From: Buddleja alternifolia
Lineage: Eukaryota; Streptophyta; Magnoliopsida; Lamiales; Scrophulariaceae
DNA length: 64,000 nt
Assembly: GCA_019426215.1 (NCBI GenBank)
Contig: CM033397.1
Coordinates: 30,506,480-30,570,479, forward strand
Direction: 5' to 3'
Part shown: piece by piece, positions 33,908 through 45,222 of the stretch
Position numbering within the stretch: position 1 is the first letter of the stretch
How the letters are laid out: each line of letters opens with the position of its first letter
Notes under the pieces: generated by a model
The model's database searches: none
The model's input: the letters and a program-made list of their open reading frames with translations, nothing else
Told to the model about the DNA's origin: nothing
Program-made: the position numbers and the translations under genes

Positions 33908-35371
33908 TGAAAAATTACTTTCCACATCCTCTGTACTTAGGCTTAAATATAAGTATACCCCCAATTTTTTTTAATTACTCATACCCTTTTTTAGTTTACA
34001 AAACCTTTCACTCGTCAGCTTCCGTTAGGGTTACACTAGGGTTCTGTTACAAATTTTCCTATCTGACTAGAATGCCCTCACAATTGAATTTATTTTAATC
34101 AGAAAATTGAAATTTTGAAAATAAAAAAAAGTATAAATATTAGAAAATATCTGGGAATTATAATTTTTTTTTGATAATATCAAAAATTATTAAAAATGTC
34201 TGAAAACTATAAAGAGTACTTAGTAAATGTTAAACAACTTCTGACAAACATATAAAATATTTAGTAAATATTAGAAACTACTATAAAATTAATATAAAAT
34301 TATTAAAAAATATCTTAAAAATATAAAAATATTTTTGAAATGTAAAAAAATTCTCAAAAATATGAAAATATTTAGTAAATGTTAGAGAGTATCTGAATAT
34401 TTTTAGTTAATATAAGATATTATTATAAAAAAATAAAAATATTATAGAAATATAAAATATATTTTCTAAATGTTAAAAAGCATTTGGAAAACATAAAAAA
34501 TATTTAGTAAATGCTAAAAATGATTAAAAAAATATTTAAAATTTAGTAAATATTAGAAATTATTATAGTAAATAGGAAAAATGTTTAGTAAATATTAAAA
34601 ATTATTATAAAATATTACAAAATATCTTTAAAATATAAAAGATATATAGTAAATGTTAAAAATATTTATTATAAACATATTACAAATATGTGAAAAATAT
34701 AAGGAATACTAAATTTGATTTTCTTTAAATAAATTTTCTGACTTTAAAAAATTTAAAAATAACATTCTGAAAAAAATATATATATATTAATCGCCTTGTT
34801 ACCTTGTCGCATCCCCTCCACCACCACCAGCCACCGGTCATCTCTCTGCCACAGCACCGGTGAAGAGAAGTGCAACAATGGTACTCAATGGAGAGAAGTG
34901 CCCACCTCAAAGCCCAACTCAATATGAATCGAATTGATTCGGTCGAAATCGATTCAACTTCTGTCGAATCGATTCAATTTAAATTGGTGAGGAAGATGTT
35001 TGATGTGGTGAAAAGCGAAGGTGGTGTGAGGTGGCGGTGGTGGGCTACCACGAGAAGAATTGAAGACGACAAGAAGAAGATGCAAAGCCATTTTCCTATT
35101 TTTCTTTCTTCTACTTTATCTTTATTTTTCCTTTTCTATTTCCCTTTTGCTATTCTCTTTTTCCCATTTTCCATTTATTTTATTTTTTGATTTTTTCAAT
35201 TTCTTCTTTTAGGGTTTAGTTAAGGGCATTTTTGACATTTTGACGATTCTGCTAAGGCAAATTCCGTGTAAGGTTTTGCAAACTATAGAAGGTGTGAGTA
35301 ATTAAAAAGTTTGGGGATATATTTGTAATTAGACCTAAGTATAGGGGGCATGTAATTTTGCCTATTCTAAT
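33908..35371. mobile_element. Long-TIR (Mutator-like) non-autonomous element
   Basis: The left end (about 33908-34080: GTACTTAGG..., TTTTTAATTACTCATACCC, AGTTTACAAAACCTT) is matched in inverse by the right end (about 35225-35371: CTAAGTATAGG..., GTGTGAGTAATTAAAAAG, AAGGTTTTGCAAACT). TIRs of about 140 bp without a transposase fit a Mutator-like or foldback derivative. I could not establish a target duplication. The core is an AT-rich repeat tract plus a GC-richer patch (34790-35070). Confidence 0.55.
34120..34740. repeat. Degenerate short repeats around TTTAGTAAATGTTA
   Basis: Variants of AAAATATTTAGTAAATGTTA recur irregularly (for example near 34225, 34260, 34370, 34503, 34585 and 34640). 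It looks like an eroded minisatellite in the core of the long-TIR element. Confidence 0.6.
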
Positions 35372-35780
35372 ATATGGAATATACATGGGTAAGACCATCC
35401 TCCACCAATAGTCTACCACACCACTAGCCATGCGTACAACCATCACCACTGGGCAGTACTGCTCTCCACCAGCCGCTAAGGTCGGCATTATCGCACTATG
35501 TCTCGCCCATGTACAGTCACCTTACCTAAATCTCCCTCACCTCTCGCCAAATCCACTACTGCTCTACCATCCAGCCCATCTTCGCAAGTCCACCCTCTGA
35601 TAAGCTCGCATTTTACGTTTTTTTGGGCGCCTCTTTTCTTTGATAGCATCAAAGTATTATACCGCATCATCATGGGCCGCGACAACGGACATATAAATAC
35701 GCATTTAGGGTAGATCTTTGGAGTTACACACTTGATATACAACACGTTTTGAAGGAAACAACAAGGGGAATCAAGTGGCA
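35372..35780. other. Spacer, no gene seen
   Basis: Moderately GC-rich sequence between two TIR elements. An open stretch exists on each strand but neither resembles a known family. Confidence 0.5.
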
Positions 35781-36078
35781 AAAGTTCAATTTTAGTCCAA
35801 CAAGATATTTCGATTCTAGTTTTAGTCCCATGCTTTATGAAATTTAAAAATCATCCCAATATTTTTTACTAGTTGCAAACTTGGTTTTTTTTTATAAGTG
35901 GAGTTGGCCTCCTACGATATTTTGCGTTGAGTGTTGATGGAATGGGCCACGTGAAACTCAAGGCCGTTAAGTCCCCATTTAGGCTAAAAGATGTTGGGAC
36001 GTTCTCTAAAATCCCATAAAGTGTGAGAGTAAAACTAGAATCGCGATATCGTGTGAGACTAAAATTGGAATTTTGCCT
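35781..36078. repeat. Left outer MITE-like unit (about 300 bp)
   Basis: Ends CAATTTTAGTCC and its inverse, with matching TTCGATTCTAGTTTTAGTCCCA. Same family as 37660-37957 but in the opposite orientation. Confidence 0.65.
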
Positions 36079-36675
36079 GATGACAATTAATTTAGAATGA
36101 CATTCAAAACTATCTCAACCTCGATCAAGTTAATTCAATTTATTCAATCATTCAACTTTTCGTATGCTCTATTTGTTATATATATTTACACTAACTTTAT
36201 TTTCTACACATGGTATTATTCCTTCCTCAATCAAGTCTCATATCATGCAAAGTAATCTATGTCTATCCTGAACCTTCACAAAGTCCAATCTTATATAAAA
36301 GGTAGCTAAAGATCGGTTACAAGTGATTCAACTAGGCTTTTAGACTTCTATGAAAGAGTAAATTCTAGTATCAACAAAGATGGGGCAACTTTTAACTACT
36401 GTTAGTGGCTATAAATTTGGTGGAAAGACCTCTTAAACACTGTTAACTCCCCATTTTGACTATAAATAACGGAGTTAAAGAGGCCTATTTGCACTGAGTT
36501 TTTGGCTTATGGTCCTCTGTCAGACCTATTATTGACTTTTTTGATATTTTCCACTATTTTGGGATATTTTTCTGCTTAATTAATGTGATTATTATTGGTC
36601 TCGATTTTTCATTTGATTAGACACAATATAGGGGGGATTCTGAATGATATAACTGGAGGAATGGGACGCAAGCTT

Positions 36676-37075
36676 CACTACAAAAAGTTTGATTTTTGCC
36701 CATGTCACTTAGCCATGGTGAATGACCCCTTTGCCATGGTCAAATTGATTGACCACGGCTTTGATTCGCCTTTAGTTGTGGTATCTGTAAAAATGTCAAA
36801 ATATAGCTTATCGTTTATGGCCATTGTCAATGTTTGGCTCATTACCAAGATGATGACTTTTCAGTCATTGTGAAAAGTGCTAATTTAGCATTTCTTCCAC
36901 AACGGCTTATTGGAGCTTAAAATAGTTATCGTTTTTTTTCCACCACAGCTGACATTAGCGTGGAAATATAAAATATCTACCACGACCAAAATAGTCGTGG
37001 GTGTAGACTGTTATAGGCCACATCTTCAACCCATATCATATATTTTTATTGGCAATACTTAATTTTCTTATAGTG
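36676..37075. mobile_element. Non-autonomous CACTA element (400 bp)
   Basis: Starts CACTACAAAAAG and ends CTTATAGTG, with a perfect 3-bp duplication CTT on both sides (36673-36675, 37076-37078). Subterminal CCACGGC/GCCATGG- and CCACGAC/GTCGTGG-like words repeat near both ends, as in En/Spm elements. No transposase. It sits in the loop of the foldback element and is therefore younger than it. Confidence 0.85.
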
Positions 37076-37659
37076 CTTTTGTTTGTTTGGTAACCTAAAA
37101 CCCTTTTTTTTTTTTTTGAAACCAAGGGTAACCCTTCTATATTATACTAAAAGTATGGATAATCTTAGTATCTCTTCCAATTGTGAATTGTCATATCTAT
37201 CCTCAACTATTCTATTTAAAATTAGTATAATTTATTACATATTGAATCCACATTTTTCTTACAAAATTAATGAGTCAATAAAAAGACATCTCACTTTTCA
37301 CTAAATTGATGACCACTATTAGCACTTAAAAGTTGTCTAATCTTTCTTGACGTTAGAGTTTACTCATCCATAGAAGTCTAAAAGTCTAATTGAATCACTT
37401 GTAACTAATCTAAAGTTACCTTTTATATAAGATTGGACTATGTGAAGGTTCACGATGGGTAGGGATATTTAGTTATTGAAATATGCATGATATGAGGCTT
37501 GAGTGAGGGAAGGGAAATGATATGTGATAGAAAATAAAGTTATGTGTAAATATATACAACAAATAGAGCATACGAAAAATTGAATGAGTGAATCAATTGC
37601 ATTACCTTAGTTGAGGTTGAGATATTTTTGATAGTCATTCTACATTAATTGCTATCAGG

Positions 37660-37957
37660 AAAAATTCCAATTTTAGTCCTACAAGATATTGCGATTCTAG
37701 CTTTAGTCCCACGCTTTATGGAATTTTACAAAATGTCCCAATATTTTTTTAGCCAAAATAGGGATTTAACGGCCACGTGAGTCTCACGTGGCTCATTCCA
37801 TTAAAATTAACGGAAAATATCATATCGGACCAACTCCGCTTAAAAAAAGGACCAAGTTTGGAACTAGTGATAAATATTGGGACCTTTTTAACATCCCCTA
37901 AAGTGTGGGACTAAATTTAGAATCGCGATATCCTGTGGGACTAATATTGGAGTTTTT
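37660..37957. repeat. Right outer MITE-like unit (about 300 bp)
   Basis: Inverted relative to 35781-36078. Contains CGGCCACGTGAGTCTCACGT, with a CACGTG G-box. Confidence 0.65.
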
Positions 37958-37965
37958 CAAGAAGC

Positions 37966-38820
37966 AAGACAAAACAATAGGAATCAAGAAAAAAGTTTGG
38001 ACACTCCGATTTTAACTACGAAATTGAGAATTTAAGCAATGAGGAATTCAAGATTGTAATAGGGAGTTTTTACTTTCTTTTGAGATTAGTTCTTAGAACA
38101 TGTATTTTAGAAATTCTAATTATTCTTTATTTTCGGGCATAAACTAAATTCATTTGATTAAGCCGTGCAAAGGCCAAATTATGAATTATCTCTTATGAAT
38201 TTGTGTTTTTGATTATTTCTTGGTATGCTATGTATCCAATTGTTGTGTTGAATGCTTATAAGTGTTTGATCACCACTTGTTCGATATAATGCTTAGCTTA
38301 GATTTAGGGAGGATATAGGTTAAGAAAAATTGTGCAATTCAATATCACATCTAGAATTGACTAGGAATACTTGATTCCGTTGGCCTTCAAGTAACGGGAA
38401 CATCTCATTAATCGAGTAATGCATGTCTGTTAACTGAATTCTCATATGGGGATATAGGGGATAGTTAATGAATATCGATGCCCTATACCAAAGGATTTAG
38501 TAGTGTATAGTTTAGGAGTTTCCTCCATAGCATAGTAAGTTTAATAATTGAATAGCACACTTCATAATTAATAACGAGTAATTTGATCGGATCACGTGTT
38601 CTAGTTATCATTCTCTTTGAATTTTCAATATCTACGTGTTTTTATATCTCTAATTTCCATTAGTTTGAGTAAATAATCACAACCTAATCAATTCATTTAA
38701 CTTAGAATTAGGTAACACAGTAGTTTCAATACTTAAATAAATTGTCCCTTGGGCACGATAATTTGAAATTCCACTATATTGCTTGCATGATCTAGTGCAC
38801 TTGCTAGGTTTTTGCGTGTC
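37966..38820 (+). repeat. Probable LTR relic of an Athila-type element
   Basis: Non-coding sequence that ends at a degenerate primer site and is followed by an Athila-like gag relic, which is the order 5' LTR, primer site, gag. Its left end is uncertain, because it abuts the foldback element, and no second LTR copy was found in the window. Confidence 0.45.
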
Positions 38821-38829
38821 AAATTTTTT

Positions 38830-38852
38830 TGCTCCATTGCTGGTCATAATTG
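38830..38852 (+). other. Degenerate primer-binding site (tRNA-Asp type)
   Basis: TTTGCTCCATTGCTGG resembles the Athila primer site TTGGCGCCGTTGCCGG with several substitutions. Supported mainly by its position between LTR relic and gag relic. Confidence 0.4.
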
Positions 38853-39057
38853 TTTATTTGCTCTTGAAATTCACCTCTAAGATTAAGTCATTTTCCTTTT
38901 ATTTTACCTTGTTCTTTCCGCTCTTTTGATAGGTTGATCTTTTGAGTAGTGCATGACACACACTTTTCACGAAGACTTAGCAGCTTGTGATCCCTAGATA
39001 GACCGCACTTTCCACAAAGCAAGAAGAACACAAAAACAAACTGATCGATCTTAGGCA

Positions 39058-40110
39058 ATGGAAGAGAATAATCCAAACAATAAGTTGCCAGGCCCACTAG
39101 GATTCAATCCAGCTGATCCGACAATTCGGCCCTTATTCAGGTTGCAGTTGCCAGTACTCTGGCTCAGCAACGCGAGCCTGTCCCATGCCTGATTCGCGAT
39201 TATATGCAGCCCACTGTTCATGGAGTTACGAGAGCTATTGTGCTTTGAGCGAACGCTTTTCAGATTTCACCAGTGATACTTTAGATGATCACCAATGAGC
39301 AAAATTTGGGTGTGCAGTAGATGAAAAACTACATGCTCACATCGCCAATTTCCTTGATATTTTGAGCATCTTCAGGTAGAAACGTGGTAACTAATGAAGC
39401 AATAAGCTTGAGGCTTTTTTCATTCTCACTGAGACACAAGGCTAAAGCATTGGTTGACTCCTTGCCAACTGCATATATCCACACTTAAGATTAGTTGGTG
39501 GAAAAACTTCTAAGTAAGTATTCTCCACTTGGGAAAACAGTAGCTGTCAAAGCTGAGATACAAGCATTCAGACAGACTTAAGGAGAATCATTGTACGAAG
39601 CTTGGGAGTGCTTCAAAGAACTTGTCCAAAAATGTCCCTTTTAGTGAGTAAGCGACAAGGAGGTCTTCAATCAAACACTTATCAGAAACAAGGGGTACCA
39701 ACAACCCGAAAAGAAACCGAGTTTCGAGAAGTTGGTGTTCTAATACATCAAGAAACATGATACGATGCAATCACGACTTGATGAGTGGAGTCACAACATT
39801 GAGGTTAATATGACTAAGATACATATACAATTGGGACAGTTGGCCAGTCAATTCTTGGGTAGGGCACCAGGATCATTGCCTAGTGACACTTTAAAAAAAA
39901 CCGGAGGTGCAAATTCAAACTATAGAGTTGCAAATTGGCAAAAAGTTAGAAAACATCAAATCAAAAGAAATACAGACTTCGATGCCGCGATATCGAAGGA
40001 GATATCATTTGAAAGTTTGCCTAGAAATGAAGATGTTGCAACATCAGTCCCTGGTGGCCCTGGTGTCACAACATCCAACGTTGAATTAAAAAAAAAAAAA
40101 AAAACTGATG
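39058..40110 (+). pseudogene. Athila-type gag relic
   Basis: ATG at 39058 opens MEENNPNNKLPGPLGFNP, like Athila gag N-termini. After several frame changes, motifs such as LPTGIYPHL (near 39460), ESLYEAWECFKELVQKCP (near 39583) and, from about 39790, IEVNMTKIHIQLGQLASQFLGRAPGSLPSDT are recognisable; the last is the conserved C-terminal gag motif with its leucine repeats. Stops and frameshifts throughout. Ends near a 17-base A run (40087). No pol follows. Confidence 0.7.
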
Positions 40111-40249
40111 TCACCATACATGTTGAGGTTCGGTCACCTTTCCCTTTGGCGTTAACAATTTAGTTGTAGTAATATTAGGAAGTTTTTGCTCATTACAAAT
40201 TATGATTATATGATTTTTATTTAGTAACACCACTTGATCTAGTATGTCT

Positions 40250-40257
40250 CATCTACT
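40250..40257. repeat. Left 8-bp target duplication
   Basis: CATCTACT, identical to 41146-41153. Confidence 0.85.
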
Positions 40258-41145
40258 CATTGTTTTGAAACTCGGACAGGACCGGCCAGTCTGACCGCCA
40301 AAACCGTGAACCGGTCCTAAAAACGGTCCAGGTTGAACCTCTAAACTGTTAGGAGCCAAAACCGAAACTTTTACCTCAGAACCATTTGACCCGACGGTCA
40401 AACCACTGGACCGTTCGACCCGGTGGTGGGTCGTGTAAACTGTTCCGGTCGTGGTTACAAAGCTGTATAGTGGGTCTTCTTCCTTGAGTTTGTTGCTGCT
40501 ATGTTTGTCTTCATGCTTCTTCCTCAAACCCTCCAATCTTCATCACCACCATAAGAGTTCGAAAGAAGACCCATCTTCTCCTCCTTATATATATATATAT
40601 ATATGTAAAAATATATATTTTAGATCTCAAATGGAGAAGGTTGGCAGCTGGTTTGTGCCGAAATTCCGCTGCTCTATGGTGGAAAAGAAATGATCAGCAA
40701 AAGAGATTTGAAACTTGGATGTACGAGATGCAAAGAGAAAGTGAGAATAATTAAAAAGAAGATACGAATTTAGGAAAAAAATGGAAGGATAAAAGTAGAA
40801 AGAAAAAAGAGGAAGAAAGATGGGGTAATGTTGGAGCCGCCGACGAAGGGGAAGGGTTGGAAAGGATTTAGCTAGGGTTTCTTCCATGTGGTAAAAGTAT
40901 AATATTAATATTATGTTATTATTTTTATTATATCTGCCAAATCAAAAGAGAAGAGCAATAGTGTTCTCATTATTGTTATTTTTCCATATGTATAAATTTT
41001 ATAATATTTAATATTATATTAATTATTATTTATTGCATAATTATGACGTCACTAGTTCGACCACGGTTGACCCAGCGGTTGAACTGGTGACCCATGACCC
41101 AGTCATTTTTCCGGTTCGCTGTCCAATCCGATTTTTCGAACATTG
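40258..41145. mobile_element. Non-autonomous hAT element (888 bp)
   Basis: Inverted termini CATTGTTTTGAAACTCGGAC and (from the right) CAATGTTCGAAAAATCGGAT, with a perfect 8-bp duplication CATCTACT. The ends are full of ACCGG, CCGGT and GACCC words (subterminal repeats). The core contains a TA microsatellite (40587-40605) and purine-rich DNA but no transposase. Its termini differ from those of the hAT element at 19796, so another transposase family would have moved it. Confidence 0.85.
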
Positions 41146-41153
41146 CATCTACT
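41146..41153. repeat. Right 8-bp target duplication
   Basis: CATCTACT, exact copy of 40250-40257. Confidence 0.85.
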
Positions 41154-41209
41154 TTATTTTATTTAATTAAATTTACAACAACTACTATGTTTTTAATTTT
41201 GTTACTAAC

Positions 41210-41312
41210 TAGTTTTAACTACAAATAAAATGAAAGAGCAATGATTAAAACTAATATGTTGTTTAGTTTCTTGCTTATTAGTTTTAACTACAAATAAAAT
41301 GAAAGAGCTATA
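41210..41312. repeat. Partial tandem duplication, period 69
   Basis: AGTTTTAACTACAAATAAAA and the next bases (TGAAAGAGC) occur at 41211 and again at 41280, separated by diverged sequence. Confidence 0.7.
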
Positions 41313-42127
41313 ATTACAAATTGAACCAACTCACCTTCTAAATACAATGAACCCGCTCGACCCAGACCACTTGGTTTGGAAAGATAATTGTGCGTTTTTG
41401 GTTTGATATTTTGTATACCAGCACATGTCGGGTCCGAATTTTTTTTCCGTAAAACCGCCCAAAACCGGTTGCATACACCTTTGTCATCTGCTAATAGCTT
41501 TGCCCGAGAAAGAAGAATAAGAAGCCATCAATTTTGAAAGAAATAATTGGAGAACTAGAAAACTCTGAGCAAACTCCCTCAAAAGTTTGTTGTAAAAAGA
41601 CCTAAAATTCATTTTCTCAAAGACACATTTTGATTGGTCATTTTCCTTTTGAACAAAAAATCTATTTTCCCCCCAAATATCAAAACTAACAGACATGTAA
41701 GTCACACATGACTTTATCGGTTATTTGACTGGTAGTACCAAAATCATAAAAAAAAACTTGATTTGGTACCAAAAGTGGTGCATATAAAAGGATGGTATCA
41801 AAAGAGAATTTGACATAACCTGTGGTACCAAAAATGAGATTTTCCCTATTTAGTTTCATACAAATACCAAGAGGAAAAATAGTAGAACTAGAGAAGCATG
41901 AGGAGAAAAAAAAGAGTGAAAATAATAATAAAAATATTTTTTAATTAATTGCTTATTCAATTTGAGCATGTCTATCGTAACTTAATTTTTCTTACTCAGC
42001 CATGTTAACTAATATTTATGTATTGTGGTGCTTATTCAAAGTGATCCACATTACAACTGATTAATATGATAGTAGCCAAAATCAATTATATATGTATATA
42101 TATATAATACTTTTAATAAATATAGAT
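41313..42127. other. Intergenic DNA, no gene seen
   Basis: AT-rich. Short inverted words around GGTACCAAAA (41735-41835) hint at a small eroded TIR element. No coding region. Confidence 0.5.
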
Positions 42128-43911
42128 GGAGAAAATGCACTTTTCGTCCGGTATGTATACCGTTTTTATTTTTGGTCCTACAAAATATACCCCTGGCAAA
42201 TATACCCCGTATGTTTTAAAAATTGGCACATTTAGTCGCATATTGGAGATTTTAGGTCAATTTGATCGAAAAATCATCTATGCCAGTCACGAGATGGGCT
42301 AAATTGAGAATTTTTTATTTTGGAGGAAAAATTGATGGCTTGGTATGCCACTTAGACAAGAATTTGATGATTTGGCATGCCACTTGAATATGAAAAGTTT
42401 TTTTGCTTGAAAGGAGATTTGAACCTGGGTGGAAAACTTGGTGAAAAGACCTTCAACAACTGGACCAACTAGGAACTTCATACTATTCCTTGATTTTACA
42501 TGTATTTATACATTATTTGTCAAAAGTAACATAATTTAAATGTATTTACATATAAATTATAAATAATACTTTTGGTTAGATATATCTATATATTAAATAA
42601 AAGTACTTCTATAAATAAAACAAATATATGTAATATATACAAATTATATAAAATTATATTTTAATATAAAAATTTATAACTATTTATTTTATTTGTAACT
42701 GTATATATAAAAATAAAGATAAAATTAATCTATTTTTATTTTCATACAATATAATAACTAATAATATATAATTCACATATATTATACTTTAAAAATTAAT
42801 ATTTATGGTATTTTAAAAATAACTATACTTTAACATAGTAAGTTTAGAATTACTATATTTAAAATTTTAACTTTTATAATTACTATATTTTAAAATAGTT
42901 AATTTATTTCAAAATTTTAATTTTAAATTCCATATTTTAAAATATTTATTGTATTTTTAAATTTATATTTCAGAAATTATTGTATTACATATAAAGTTTA
43001 TTGTATTTACTGTATCAAAAAATTACATATATAATATTTGATGAATATTTACTTAATTTTAAATGATATTGCATTTTAAAAATTACTATATTCTAAAATA
43101 TCACTTTAAATAATAACATATTTTAAAATATTAATTTTAGAATTACTGAATTTTTAATTTTCAAAATTACAATATTTTAAAATAGTTACTGTATTTCTAA
43201 ATTATAGTATTAAATTTTGTATTTGTAGGTATTTATTATTTTCTAAAATAAAAATTATTGTAGTTTGAGGCATTTACTATATTTATTGTATTTTAAAATA
43301 TTAATTTTAAAATTACTATGTTTACTGTAACACCCACACATATATGTCATTTACTGTATATATTGTAATACATATATTATTTATTGTATTCTAAAATATT
43401 ATTTTTAACAATTATTGTATTTTAAAGTATTTATTGTATTTTAAAATATTACTATATTTACTGTAATATATATATACATATATAATGTTTCTTGTATATA
43501 TTATAATACATATATCATTTACTATACTGTATAATATATAGGATGTTTATGAAATTTAAACAATAATATCAAGTTGCTAGTTGATTTATGGATTTCTTTT
43601 ACCAAGTTTTCCACCGAGGTTTGAATTCCCTTGGAAGCAAAGTTTTTTTCCATATCCAAGTGGCATATCACGTCATCAAATTCTTATCCAAGTGGTATTC
43701 CAACTCAATAATTTTCCCTCCAAAATCAAAATCCTCAATTCGGCCCCTCATGTGACCGGCACATATGATTTTCCGACAAATTTGCTGAAAAATTCCAGAA
43801 TCAGATTAAATGTGTCAATTTTTAAACATACGGGTTACTTTTGCTAGGGGCATACCTTAGAGGACCACAAATGAAAACTGGTATACATACCGGACGAAAA
43901 TGCATTTTCCC
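42128..43911. mobile_element. Long-TIR (Mutator-like) non-autonomous element (1.78 kb)
   Basis: The left 370 bp and right 340 bp are inverted copies, from the tips (GGAGAAAATGCACTTTTCGT against GGGAAAATGCATTTTCGT) through CCGGTATGTATACC to AAACTTGGTGAAAAG/TTACCAAGTTTTCC. The core (42500-43560) is almost pure A/T with recurring ATTTTAAAATATTAATTTT and TTACTATATTTACTGTA words. No transposase. AT-rich flanks prevent a clear target duplication (AATATAGAT on the left, AAATAGATA on the right). Confidence 0.75.
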
Positions 43912-44431
43912 AAATAGATATGCATATATAGTAATTAAAAAAGTGTATGTGTTCCGTACGTGAATTCATATATCAATTAAACCATGAAGTATTTATTAAG
44001 TCGTAAGGAACTATTAAGATATAACCCAAAGTAATATACTACGGCATGTATGTAATATTACTTGCTTAAATAGAAACGATTAAAACATGAACTTGTCAAA
44101 AAAATTTAATTACAAAAAAGCGAACTCTTTTACACGTGAACTGTTTAGGGCCCTGAACACCATATTGACACAATATGGATATTTTATAATATTATGTGAT
44201 ACAAAGAATCGACTTGTATGTAAATAAAAAATTAATTTATGCTACATATTTAGGAAAATAATTGTATAAGTTTCATTTTACATTGTTTTATATATATTCT
44301 TCTCCCTATATACAAAAACTTTTTACATGGTGAAACCACTTGATTGGAGAAAGCATTTGAATCTAGTCTCTAGATAATGAAAAACTCTTTCTTTTGTATA
44401 TCTAAATAATAATTAAAAAAAATAACACTTT
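43912..44431. other. Intergenic DNA, no gene seen
   Basis: AT-rich spacer between the long-TIR element and the 3' end of the LINE. Confidence 0.5.
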
Positions 44432-44466
44432 TTTTTATGTCAAGATGAAGGGGGACCCTAGACTAC

Positions 44467-45222
44467 TTAATCCGACAAACCCGGATCATTAGTTATCTCT
44501 CTAGGCCAATTAACACCTAGCATGTCTTGTTCGTAGCTTTCCCGAATAGTGGCATAAGGAGCATGGATGATCCTCATATTCTTATTTATCCCGTCTCTAG
44601 CTAAATGATCCGCCACCCTATTGGCTTCTATATGGATTTGAGTTATCTTCACGTGCCATTCTCGACTAAGCATAGTCCTTATCTCATTAACCAAACCAAA
44701 CTGATGATGAGTAAATATAGCACCCGTGACACATTGCCAAGCTTCCCCACAATCGGTCTCTACCTCCATATTCTGTATTTTAAGGGCCCAAGCAATACGC
44801 AATCCTTCCAGGATACCATGGAGTTCAGCCCCTAATGGGGAGTTTGCATCTGAATTACTCCAAAAGCCCCTAATCCAGGCGCCATTATTGTCGCGAAGGA
44901 CTCCTCCAATACCAGCCTTGTGACCATCTTGACCATGTGATGAAAAAGTGTCATCGACATTAAGTTTGGTGACACCTGTCTCGGGCTTCTTCCATCCTAC
45001 GTAGATATACGACCTGTCAGACTCCAAATTTCCTTTGACCACCTTGTAAGCTTCCAAGACCAGTTTGCGAATCAATTCCATGTCGGGTTGGGGTTGGGCT
45101 CCATCCTCGTGAGTTGCCTCGTTTCGTCCCTGCCAAATCAAGTTCACAAATTCAATAAAGGCTAAACTCCAATTATCACACCATACAAACCTGTTAACCG
45201 GATTACGCATATTCCAATCCAC
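44467..45222 (-). pseudogene. LINE-encoded RNase H domain
   Basis: A 251-codon open frame. Residues about 75-210 are a plant LINE RNase H: KLNVDDTF (Asp), GGVLRDNNGAW, SPLGAELHGILEGL (Glu), MEVETDCGEAW (Asp), and RVADHLARDG (Asp). All four acidic positions are present. Upstream residues (WNMRNPVNRFVWCDNW...) belong to the linker after the zinc-knuckle-like region. Isolated RNase H frames like this are often annotated as host genes, but the reverse transcriptase upstream shows it belongs to a LINE. Confidence 0.8.

Larger units (their letters stand above)
35781..37957. mobile_element. Foldback/Mutator-like element with inverted arms of about 600 bp
   Basis: 35781-36375 and 37345-37957 are inverted copies of each other over their whole length, for example ACCTTTTATATAAGATTGGACT (right) against the inverse of AGTCCAATCTTATATAAAAGGT (left). 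The outer 300 bp of each arm is itself bounded by internal inverted repeats (CCAATTTTAGTCC... at both sides), as if a MITE had been included before the inversion. Possible 9-bp target duplication CAAGTGGCA/CAAGAAGCA (7 of 9). A CACTA MITE lies in the loop. No transposase. Confidence 0.7.

Noticed and set aside
35781..37957. Two unrelated MITE insertions
   Set aside because: The inverse similarity extends well past the MITE units to about 600 bp, so the arms belong to one inverted duplication.
44467..45222. A host RNase H-domain gene
   Set aside because: Reverse transcriptase motifs lie directly upstream on the same strand, and a poly-A remnant follows. It is part of a LINE.
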